A DNA stretch of 64,000 bases from Ilumatobacter sp. (GTDB lineage Bacteria > Actinomycetota > Acidimicrobiia > Acidimicrobiales > Ilumatobacteraceae). The DNA lies in NCBI GenBank assembly GCA_013002175.1, contig JABDKP010000061.1, positions 21,182 through 85,181 on the forward strand. Reading direction: 5' to 3'. How positions within the stretch are numbered: the first letter of the stretch is position 1; each line of letters opens with the position of its first letter. Shown here piece by piece: positions 36,717 to 44,831 of the stretch. The notes under the pieces are model-generated. The model saw nothing but the letters and a program-made list of their open reading frames with translations, was not told the DNA's origin and searched no databases. The translations under genes and the position numbers were made by a program.

Positions 36717-39700
36717 GTGTCCTACCCCGAGGTCGATCCGCAACCCAACTTTCCCCAGCTGGAAGAGCAGATTCTCGCGGGCTGGGCGACGGACGACAGC
36801 TTCCGGGCGTCGGTCGAACAGCGTGCCGCCGGCGACGAGGGCGACAACGAGTTCGTGTTCTACGACGGCCCACCGTTCGCCAACGGGCTGCCGCACTACG
36901 GGCACCTGCTGACCGGCTTCGTCAAGGACGCGATCCCGCGGTACCAGACGATGCGCGGTCGACGAGTCGAGCGACGCTTCGGGTGGGACTGTCACGGCCT
37001 GCCGGCCGAGGTCAAGACCGAACAGGAGCTCGGCATCTCGGGGCATCCGGCCATCACCGCCTACGGGATCGACCGGTTCAACGCGGCCTGCCGCACGAGC
37101 GTGCTCCGGTTCACCGAGGACTGGGAGGAGTACGTCACCCGCCAGGCGCGCTGGGTGGACTTCGACAACGACTACAAGACACTCGACAGCACCTACATGG
37201 AAAGCGTGATGTGGGCGTTCAAGACGCTGTGGGACAAGGGCCTGGTCTACGAGGGGTTCCGGGTGCTCGCCTACTGCTGGCGGTGTGAGACGCCGCTGAG
37301 CAACACCGAGACCCGGATGGACGATGCCTATCGGGACCGCCAGGACCCGGCGCTCACCGTCACGTTCCGGCTCGACAGCGGCGAGCACATGGTGGCATGG
37401 ACGACGACACCGTGGACGCTGCCGGCCAACCTCGCACTGGCGGTCGGGCCCGACATCGATTATGCGGTGGTCGAGTCGGACGGCGAGCGGTACATCCTGG
37501 CCGACGCACTGCTCGGCGCCCATCAGGCCGAGTTCGGCGATGCGTCGCGCGTCGACACGATCAAGGGCGCCGACCTCGTCGGCCGCCGCTACACGCCGCT
37601 GTACGACTTCTTCGCCGACGCGTCCGTGCACGGCACCGAGGAGGCATACCGGGTGCTCGCCGCCGACTTCGTTTCGACGGAGGACGGCACGGGCGTCGTC
37701 CATCTCGCGCCGGGCTTCGGCGAGGACGACCAGGTCTCGTGTACCGAGGCGGGCATCCCGACGCTGTGCCCGATGGACGAACACGGGCAGTACACCGCCG
37801 AGGTCTCACCGTGGGCCGGCGTCCACGTGTTCGACGCCAACCCGGCGATCATCCGCGACCTCAAGGCGCGCGGCGCCGTCGTCCGCCACGCCACCTATGA
37901 CCACTCGTACCCACACTGCTGGCGTTGCGCACAGCCGCTCGTCTATCGCGCGATCTCGTCGTGGTTCGTCCAGGTCACTGCGTTCCGCGACCGGATGGTC
38001 GAGTTGAACCAGGAGATCAACTGGCAGCCGACCCACGTCAAGGACGGCAGCTTCGGCAAGTGGCTCGAGAACGCCCGCGACTGGGGGATCAGCCGGAATC
38101 GATTCTGGGGGTCGCCGATCCCGGTGTGGCGTTCCGACGACCCGGACCATCCCCGCATCGACGTGTACGGCTCGATCGCCGAACTCGAGGCCGACTTCGG
38201 CGTCGAGGTCACCGACCTCCACCGCCCGATGGTCGACGAACTCGTTCGTCCGAATCCCGACGACCCGACCGGCGCATCGATGATGCGTCGCGTTCCGGAG
38301 GTGCTCGACTGCTGGTTCGAGTCGGGCTCGATGCCCTTCGCGCAGGTCCACTACCCGTTCGAGAACGAGGAGTGGTTCGAGCACCACTACCCGGGCGACT
38401 TCATCGTCGAGTACATCGGCCAGACCCGCGGGTGGTTCTACACCCTGCACGTCCTCGCCACCGCGCTGTTCGACCGGCCGGCCTTCGCCAACTGCGTCAG
38501 TCACGGCAACGTGCTCGGAGACGACGGACGCAAGATGTCGAAGAGCCTCAACAACTACCCCGACCCGCGTGAGATGTTCGACACCCATGGCGCTGACGCG
38601 ATGCGCTGGTACCTGCTGTCGTCGCCGATCCTGCGCGGGGGAGACGGGATGGTGACCGAGGCCGGCATGCGCGAGACGGTCCGCCACGTCCTGCTGCCGC
38701 TGTGGAACTCGTGGTATTTCCTGACGCTGTATGCGAACGCTGCCGACCACCAGGGCAGACATCGGACCGACTCGACGAACGTGCTCGATCGGTACGTCCT
38801 CGCCAAGACGCGTGAGCTGGTCGTCGACGTGACGGAATCGCTCGACGGGTTCGACCTGTTCGGCGCATGTCAGCAGGTCCGGACGTACCTCGACGTGCTC
38901 ACCAACTGGTACGTGCGCCGCAGCCGCGACCGGTTCTGGGCGGGCGATCACGACGCGATCGACACGATGCACACCGTGCTGTCGGTGCTCGTGCGGACGA
39001 CGGCACCGATGCTGCCGATGATCTCCGAAGCGATCCACAACGGCATGGCGGCCGCCGGCGGCGACGCCCCCAGCGTCCATCTCCTCGACTGGCCGACCGC
39101 CGACGAACTCCCGGCGGACGACGAGCTCGTCGCGTCGATGGACCTCGTTCGCGAGGTGTGCTCCGCGACGCTCTCGGTCCGCAAGGCCCACCAGCGACGG
39201 GTTCGGCTGCCGCTGTCGTCGCTGACGGTGGCGACGCCCGAGGCTGCCCGCCTGGAACCCTTCGCGGGTGTCATCGCCGACGAGGTCAACGTGCGCGACG
39301 TCGTGTTGACCGACGATGTCGCATCCGTGGCGACCGAGCAACTCCAGCTCGTCCCGGCGAAGCTCGGGCCCCGGCTCGGCAAGGACGTGCAACGCGTGAT
39401 CCAGGCCCACAAGGCCGGCGACTGGAGCGCACAGGACGGTGCCGTCGTCGTCGGCGGGGTCTCGCTGGAACCCGGCGAGTACACCCTGGAGTTCGTCGCT
39501 CGGGACGATCACGCCAGCACCGGGCTGGGCACCGCCACCGGGGTGGTCGCGCTCGACATCCACGTGACCGACGAGCTCGAGGTCGAGGGACGGGCGCGCG
39601 ACCTCGTGCGGCTCGTCCAGCAAGCACGCCGCGCGGCCGACCTGCACGTCTCCGATCGGATCGTGCTGTCGATCTCCGCAGCTCAACCGTGGCTCGATGC

Positions 39701-39833
39701 GGTCGGAGCGCACGAGGATCTGATCGCGAGCGAGACCCTGGCGACGAGCGTCGTCACGGAACTCGCCGACGCCGAAGCCGGAGATGATCCGACGATCGTG
39801 GTCGAGCGCGCCGACGCCCCTGCGTTGCAGTAG
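36717..39833 (+). CDS. ileS: Isoleucyl-tRNA synthetase
   Basis: [55 protein letters not shown]. Confidence 0.95.
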   Translation: MSYPEVDPQPNFPQLEEQILAGWATDDSFRASVEQRAAGDEGDNEFVFYDGPPFANGLPHYGHLLTGFVKDAIPRYQTMRGRRVERRFGWDCHGLPAEVKTEQELGISGHPAITAYGIDRFNAACRTSVLRFTEDWEEYVTRQARWVDFDNDYKTLDSTYMESVMWAFKTLWDKGLVYEGFRVLAYCWRCETPLSNTETRMDDAYRDRQDPALTVTFRLDSGEHMVAWTTTPWTLPANLALAVGPDIDYAVVESDGERYILADALLGAHQAEFGDASRVDTIKGADLVGRRYTPLYDFFADASVHGTEEAYRVLAADFVSTEDGTGVVHLAPGFGEDDQVSCTEAGIPTLCPMDEHGQYTAEVSPWAGVHVFDANPAIIRDLKARGAVVRHATYDHSYPHCWRCAQPLVYRAISSWFVQVTAFRDRMVELNQEINWQPTHVKDGSFGKWLENARDWGISRNRFWGSPIPVWRSDDPDHPRIDVYGSIAELEADFGVEVTDLHRPMVDELVRPNPDDPTGASMMRRVPEVLDCWFESGSMPFAQVHYPFENEEWFEHHYPGDFIVEYIGQTRGWFYTLHVLATALFDRPAFANCVSHGNVLGDDGRKMSKSLNNYPDPREMFDTHGADAMRWYLLSSPILRGGDGMVTEAGMRETVRHVLLPLWNSWYFLTLYANAADHQGRHRTDSTNVLDRYVLAKTRELVVDVTESLDGFDLFGACQQVRTYLDVLTNWYVRRSRDRFWAGDHDAIDTMHTVLSVLVRTTAPMLPMISEAIHNGMAAAGGDAPSVHLLDWPTADELPADDELVASMDLVREVCSATLSVRKAHQRRVRLPLSSLTVATPEAARLEPFAGVIADEVNVRDVVLTDDVASVATEQLQLVPAKLGPRLGKDVQRVIQAHKAGDWSAQDGAVVVGGVSLEPGEYTLEFVARDDHASTGLGTATGVVALDIHVTDELEVEGRARDLVRLVQQARRAADLHVSDRIVLSISAAQPWLDAVGAHEDLIASETLATSVVTELADAEAGDDPTIVVERADAPALQ

Positions 39834-39922
39834 GCCGACGCCGGGCACGGTGGGGTGATGGTGGCCGATCGGACGGGGCTCCGCTAGAGTCCGGCGCTCA
39901 ATACGCCCGAGAGGAGCGCAGG

Positions 39923-40990
39923 ATGGCAGCGCCGAAGAAGTCGAGATCCGCGAAGGCCGCACCGGCGAAGAAGACGGCCGCCAAGAAGCCCCCTGCGAAG
40001 AAGTCCGCTGCGAAGAAGCCTGCTGCGAAGAAGCCTGCTGCGAAGAAGTCCGCTGCGAAGAAGTCCGCTGCGAAGAAGCCTGCTGCGAAGAAGCCCGCCG
40101 CGAAGAAACCCGCCGCAAAGAAATCCGCCGCAAAGAAACCCGCCGCAAAGAAATCCGCCGCCACGAAGCCTGCGGCGAAAAAGTCCCCCGCCGAGAAGAA
40201 GGCTGCCGTGAAGACCACCGCCCCCCGGAAATCGACGTCGAAGAAGGCTGCTGCGAAGAAGCCTGTCGCCAAGAAGGCGGCAACGAAGAGGCCTGCGCAG
40301 AAGCGGGCCGCCAGGAAGCCAGCGCCGAGCAAGGCTGTCCCGAAGCGGGCCGCAACCACCAAGACGACGGCGAAGAAGTCCACGGCGAAGAAGTCAGCCG
40401 CGAAGAAGGCCGCGACGACGAAGCAGGCCGCCGCGAAGACGAAGGCGGCCACTGCGACGGCGACGCCCGCCGTGAAGCAGTCGGTGCCACCTCGTCGCGC
40501 GGCCAAGCCGAAGCCGAAGTCGGTGCTGCCGTCGCTGCTGTCGAACGACGTGCCCGAGAAATTGGAGGTTCCCAAGCCCCGGGGCACGAGCAAGGACGGG
40601 ATCTCCTACACGAAGGACTTCGACGTCAAGTTCCTCAAGGCCCAGCGCGATGAACTGCTCGCGCGGCGGGCGGCGGAGCTGGCCCGTGCGACCCGGCTCG
40701 AGGACGAGGCAATCAGCCTGATCGAGGACGGCGAGATGGGTGACGTGCAGTTCGACGACGAGGGTGGCGAGGGCGACACGATGGTCGTCCAGCGTGACCT
40801 CGACCGCCTGCTGTCCGGGCAGGCCCGGCAGACGATCGAGGACATCGACGCGGCCCTCGCACGGATCGAGGACGGGACGTACGGCTACTCGGTCGTGTCG
40901 GGACGGCCGATCCCGCGTGAGCGGCTCGAGGCGATCCCGGAGACCACAGTGCTCGCAGTCGAGAAGATCAGCGGCGCCGGACTCCGCTGA
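39923..40990 (+). CDS. TraR/DksA-like protein with long AAKK-rich N-terminal region
   Basis: N-term (A)AKKP/S repeats; C-term FLKAQRDELLARRAAEL..ALARIEDGTYGYSVVSGRPIPRERLEAIPET is DksA-like; Cys pair replaced by Ser. Confidence 0.8.
   Translation: MAAPKKSRSAKAAPAKKTAAKKPPAKKSAAKKPAAKKPAAKKSAAKKSAAKKPAAKKPAAKKPAAKKSAAKKPAAKKSAATKPAAKKSPAEKKAAVKTTAPRKSTSKKAAAKKPVAKKAATKRPAQKRAARKPAPSKAVPKRAATTKTTAKKSTAKKSAAKKAATTKQAAAKTKAATATATPAVKQSVPPRRAAKPKPKSVLPSLLSNDVPEKLEVPKPRGTSKDGISYTKDFDVKFLKAQRDELLARRAAELARATRLEDEAISLIEDGEMGDVQFDDEGGEGDTMVVQRDLDRLLSGQARQTIEDIDAALARIEDGTYGYSVVSGRPIPRERLEAIPETTVLAVEKISGAGLR
39965..40200 (+). repeat. 15-bp tandem repeats encoding (K)K(P/S)AAK
   Basis: Repeated gcgaagaagcctgct / gcgaagaagtccgct, later gcaaagaaacccgcc / gcaaagaaatccgcc units (approximate bounds). 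Confidence 0.9.
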
Positions 40991-41012
40991 TCACCGGCTG
41001 ACGACCACGCTG

Positions 41013-41525
41013 ATGACGACGCCCGCACCAGCCGGCTGGCGGGCGCCGGTCGCAGTCGCCGCGGCGGTGGTCGTGGTCGACCAGATCACCAAACACTGGG
41101 CGGTCACGGGCCTCGGCGACGATCGCGTCATCGACGTCGTGTGGACGCTGCGGTTCAACCTTGCGTTCAACAGCGGGATGGCCTTCAGCCGGGGCACCGG
41201 CTTGGGGCCGCTGATCGCCGTGATCGCAACCGTCGTCATCGTGTGGCTGCTGGTGTCACTGCGCACCGGCTCGGGTCGCCTGTCCAATACGGGGATCGGC
41301 CTCGTGATCGGTGGCGCTGCGGGCAACCTCGTCGACCGCGTCTTCCGCGGTGAGGCATGGTTGCGTGGCGCTGTCGTCGACTTCATCGACTTCCAGTGGT
41401 TCCCGATCTTCAACGTGGCCGACATCGCGATCAACGTCGGTGCGGCCATGCTGATCCTCAACACCGTCGTCGCGGCTCGACGAGCACCGACGGAGGATGC
41501 GGCGAGCACAGGGGCCGAACGATGA
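41013..41525 (+). CDS. lspA: Lipoprotein signal peptidase
   Basis: VVVVDQITKHWAV, FNLAFNSGMAFS, GGAAGNLVDRVFRG, VVDFIDFQWFPIFNVADIAIN. Confidence 0.95.
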   Translation: MTTPAPAGWRAPVAVAAAVVVVDQITKHWAVTGLGDDRVIDVVWTLRFNLAFNSGMAFSRGTGLGPLIAVIATVVIVWLLVSLRTGSGRLSNTGIGLVIGGAAGNLVDRVFRGEAWLRGAVVDFIDFQWFPIFNVADIAINVGAAMLILNTVVAARRAPTEDAASTGAER

Positions 41526-41561
41526 TCGTCGAGCCATGATCGTCGAGCCATGATCGTCGAG
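41522..41561 (+). repeat. 14-bp tandem repeat ATGATCGTCGAGCC (2 full units plus 12 nt of a third) at the lspA/rluD junction
   Basis: ATGATCGTCGAGCC-ATGATCGTCGAGCC-ATGATCGTCGAG read directly. Confidence 0.97.
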
Positions 41562-42467
41562 GAGGTGCCGGCCGCGCTCGACGGCGAGCGTCTCGACCGG
41601 ATCGTCGCGCTGATCGGCGACATCAGCCGGGCAGACGCCAGCGCGGTGCTCGCGGCCGGTGGGGTGCTCGTCGACGGCGCGGCTGCACCAAGCGGCAAGG
41701 TCCGTCTCGCGGAGGGTCAGATCGTGTCCGTCGACCCGGCGACGTTCCCCCGCACGCAGCTGCCCGAGGCCGACCCGACCGTCGAGTTCGTCGTCGTCCA
41801 CGAGGACGACTCGGTGATCGTCGTCGACAAACCGGCCGGGCTCGTCGTGCACCCGGGTGCGGGCAACCGGACGGGCACGCTCGCCCATGGTCTGCTGGCG
41901 CGGTATCCCGACCTCGCCGGGGTCGGCGACCCGTTGCGCCCCGGTATCGTCCACCGGCTCGACGCCGGCAGTTCGGGGCTGCTCGTCGTCGCCCGCACCG
42001 ACCGCGCCGCCGAGCACCTGATCGGACAGTTTGCCGACCACAGCTGCACGCGCCGGTACGTCGCCCTGGTCTGGGGTGTTCCCGAGGCCCCTCACGGGAT
42101 CATCGACGCGCCGATCGGACGCGATCGCGGCGATCCGTTGAAGATGGCGGTCGTCGCCCACGGGCGGTACGCCCGCACCGACTACCGGGTCGTCGGCACG
42201 TACTCGGAGCCGGCAGTGGTGTCACGGCTGGAATGCCGGCTCGAGACCGGCCGGACGCACCAGATCCGGGTCCACCTCGCGTCGATCTCCCACCCGCTCG
42301 TCGGCGACCCGGTGTACGGGCAGCGACGGCCGAATCTCGGCGTCCAGCGACCCTTCCTGCACGCCGCGGAGCTGGCGTTCGACCATCCCGACAGCGGGGA
42401 CCGCGTCACGTTCCACAGCCCGCTGGCCGCCGACCTGCAGGCGTGGCTCGACGCAGCGACGCCCTGA
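41550..42467 (+). CDS. rluD: RluD-family pseudouridine synthase
   Basis: VIVVDKPAGLVVHPGAGNRTGTLAHGLL, GIVHRLDAGSSGLLVVART, LETGRTHQIRVHLASISHPLVGDPVYG. Confidence 0.92.
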   Translation: MIVEEVPAALDGERLDRIVALIGDISRADASAVLAAGGVLVDGAAAPSGKVRLAEGQIVSVDPATFPRTQLPEADPTVEFVVVHEDDSVIVVDKPAGLVVHPGAGNRTGTLAHGLLARYPDLAGVGDPLRPGIVHRLDAGSSGLLVVARTDRAAEHLIGQFADHSCTRRYVALVWGVPEAPHGIIDAPIGRDRGDPLKMAVVAHGRYARTDYRVVGTYSEPAVVSRLECRLETGRTHQIRVHLASISHPLVGDPVYGQRRPNLGVQRPFLHAAELAFDHPDSGDRVTFHSPLAADLQAWLDAATP

Positions 42468-42489
42468 CCGCGACTGCCGGCGAGCATCG

Positions 42490-42939
42490 TCAGTCGTCTG
42501 CGAGCTGTGGCCACGGCGACTTGCCGCGGGCGATCTCGGCGACGCCCGCCAGCGAGTAGCCCTCGAGGTGGTGGCGCATGTGCGTCCCGGCCTGGTTCCA
42601 GATCTCCAGCAGCACGCACTGACCTTCGTGGTCGCACGACCCGTCCTGGTGCGGCTCGCCGAAGTCGCCGACGGTGATCGGCCCGTCGACCGCCGACACG
42701 ATTTCCGAGAGCATGATCGACTCGGGGTCGCGAGCGAGGATGTACCCGCCGCCGACCCCGCGCTTCGAGCGCACCAGTCCGGCTCCCTTCAGCGCGAGCA
42801 GGATCTGCTCGAGATACGGCTGGGGGAGGCCGGTCCGCTCGGCGATGTCGCGGACCGACGTCGGGCCCGACGATTCGGTGTGCAACGCCAGTGACAGCAG
42901 GGCCCGGCAGGCATAGTCCCCTCTGGTCGAGATGCGCAC
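42490..42939 (-). CDS. Rrf2-family regulator, probable Fe-S sensor
   Basis: VRISTRGDYACRALLSLALH..IAERTGLPQPYLEQILLALKGAGLVRSKRGVGGGYILA; CDHEGQC; GTG 42939 lies 7 nt after TATGGT. Confidence 0.88.
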   Translation of the reverse strand: MRISTRGDYACRALLSLALHTESSGPTSVRDIAERTGLPQPYLEQILLALKGAGLVRSKRGVGGGYILARDPESIMLSEIVSAVDGPITVGDFGEPHQDGSCDHEGQCVLLEIWNQAGTHMRHHLEGYSLAGVAEIARGKSPWPQLADD

Positions 42940-42972
42940 GACCCTCACCATAACGATTCGGTCGCCCCCCGG

Positions 42973-42988
42973 CCGTGCCGCCGCACGG
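42973..42988. promoter_or_regulatory. Inverted repeat CCGTGC-CGCC-GCACGG in the rrf2/phosphatase divergent region
   Basis: 6-bp perfect arms, 4-nt spacer. Confidence 0.3.
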
Positions 42989-43027
42989 TGGGAATCTTCC
43001 GCGGATGTTGTGATCCGACCGGTGGAC

Positions 43028-44161
43028 ATGGTGGACTTGCGGTTCGTGAGTTCAACAGGCGGCGGCGGGCCGATCATTCCCGACTACTCCGGGGCAAACG
43101 TGCGGGGGATCATCCCGGCACTGCTCGGCCCAGGTGACTGGGCGACGTCGCTGCCGGCGTGGATGCCGTCGCCGGTCGCCGAGTCCGACCAGTGCGTGAT
43201 GCTCGTCCTCGACGGCCTCGGCTGGGACCAGTTCCAGGATCGCCTCGATCTGATGCCGACGCTGGCGGGGTTCACGGGCCAGGCGGTGCACACCGTGGCC
43301 CCGACGACGACGTCGACGGCGCTGACATCGATCACCACCGGCTTGACGCCCGGCGAACACGGCATCGTCGGGTACCGGATGGTGCTCAGCGGTGACGTGC
43401 TGAACGTGCTGCGGTGGACCGTCGGCGAGCAGCAGGTGCGCCGCTCGAAGCGGCCGCCCGACGTCCAGCCGTTCGATCCGTTCCTGGGTCGAGCGATCCC
43501 GGTCGTCTCGATGTCCGAGTTGCAGAACTCGGCGTTCAGCGAGGCCCACCTGCGCGGGTCGGTCCCGCTCGGCTGGCGGGCACCCTCGTCGATCGCGGTC
43601 ACTGCCGCCGCGCAGGTGGCGGCCGGCGAACGATTCGTCTACTGCTATTACGGCGGAATCGACAAGATCGCCCACGAGCGAGGCTTCGGGCCGTACTACG
43701 ACGCCGAGTTGCGTGCCGCCGACCACCTCGTCGCCGATCTGCTCGCGACACTGCCGAGCGGCACGTCGCTGCTGATCACTGCCGACCACGGCCAGGTCCA
43801 CGTCGGCGACAACATCGTCACACCGTCAGCCGAGCTGCTGCGTGCCGTCACGCTCCAGTCCGGCGAGGGACGCTTCCGGTGGTTGCACACCAATGCCGTC
43901 GACGACGTGGCGGAGATCGCCCGCGCCGAGGTCGGCGACCGCGCCTGGGTGGTCACGAAAGAGCAGGTCATCGACGAGGGGTGGTTCGGTCCGACCGTGT
44001 CGCCGCCCGTCCGGTCGCGCCTCGGTGACGTCGCCCTCGTCGCCCGCGAACAGGTGAGCTTCCACGAGGACGCAGACTCCGGCCTCTACCAACTCGTGTG
44101 CCGGCACGGCTCGTTGACGTCCGCCGAGGTTTTCGTCCCGCTGCTCGCGGGTACGGCCTGA
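43028..44161 (+). CDS. Alkaline phosphatase superfamily/nucleotide pyrophosphatase-like protein
   Basis: VMLVLDGLGWDQF, APTTTSTALTSITTGLTPGEHGIVGYRM, LLITADHGQVHV. Confidence 0.8.
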   Translation: MVDLRFVSSTGGGGPIIPDYSGANVRGIIPALLGPGDWATSLPAWMPSPVAESDQCVMLVLDGLGWDQFQDRLDLMPTLAGFTGQAVHTVAPTTTSTALTSITTGLTPGEHGIVGYRMVLSGDVLNVLRWTVGEQQVRRSKRPPDVQPFDPFLGRAIPVVSMSELQNSAFSEAHLRGSVPLGWRAPSSIAVTAAAQVAAGERFVYCYYGGIDKIAHERGFGPYYDAELRAADHLVADLLATLPSGTSLLITADHGQVHVGDNIVTPSAELLRAVTLQSGEGRFRWLHTNAVDDVAEIARAEVGDRAWVVTKEQVIDEGWFGPTVSPPVRSRLGDVALVAREQVSFHEDADSGLYQLVCRHGSLTSAEVFVPLLAGTA

Positions 44162-44194
44162 CGTATTCGACGCAGACGGTGTAGAAAGGCGACC

Positions 44195-44728
44195 ATGTCC
44201 GAGATCGACACTTCATCCGAGGACGAGGCGCCCAGTGGCACCGAGATCGTGCGGCCGGACCTGATCACCGACGACCGCGACACGTCCGACGACGGCGAGC
44301 AGGTCGAGGCGATCACCCAGCCGGCGAAGGTGATGCGCATCGGCTCGATGGTCAAGCAGCTGCTGGAAGAAGTGCGTGCGGCCGGTCTCGACGAGGCGTC
44401 GCGTGAGCGGCTTGCCGAGGTGTACGAGCGATCGGTCACCGAGGTCTCCGAGGCGCTGTCGCCCGATCTCCAGGAGGAGCTGCGATCACTGGCACTGCCG
44501 TTCGACCACGAGGACGTACCGAGCGAAGCCGAACTCCGGGTCGCCAAGGCACAGCTCGTCGGCTGGCTGGAGGGCCTGTTCCACGGGATCCAGGCGAGCA
44601 TGATGGCCCAACAGATGGCGATGCGCGCCCAACTCCAGGGCGGCGCCCGCGAGCTGCCTGGTGCGCCGATGCAGCCCGGCGGGTTGGGCGACCGCCCGGA
44701 CGGCGAACGCCCCGGTACGTACCTCTAG
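44195..44728 (+). CDS. Bacterial proteasome activator (Bpa/PafE family, DUF2587)
   Basis: IGSMVKQLLEEVRAAGLDEASRERLAEVYERSVTEVSEALSPDLQEEL..LRVAKAQLVGWLEGLFHGIQASMMAQQMAMRAQ and C-terminal GTYL. Confidence 0.82.
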   Translation: MSEIDTSSEDEAPSGTEIVRPDLITDDRDTSDDGEQVEAITQPAKVMRIGSMVKQLLEEVRAAGLDEASRERLAEVYERSVTEVSEALSPDLQEELRSLALPFDHEDVPSEAELRVAKAQLVGWLEGLFHGIQASMMAQQMAMRAQLQGGARELPGAPMQPGGLGDRPDGERPGTYL

Positions 44729-44831
44729 ACGTGCCGGTCGAGGTGCCGCCGGCCCCGACCAGCTAGGTTCGCAACCGGACCCGGCTGGGGTAGGTCACCC
44801 GAATGACACTCGTGTAATCTCGCTTCCGCGC

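Noticed and set aside
39965-40200. CRISPR-like repeat array
   Set aside because: Contiguous 15-bp in-frame coding repeats with no spacers.
37806-40490. 894-aa antisense ORF over ileS and the DksA-like gene
   Set aside because: Antisense shadow of coding frames; repetitive Ser/Gln-rich product mirrors the lysine repeats.
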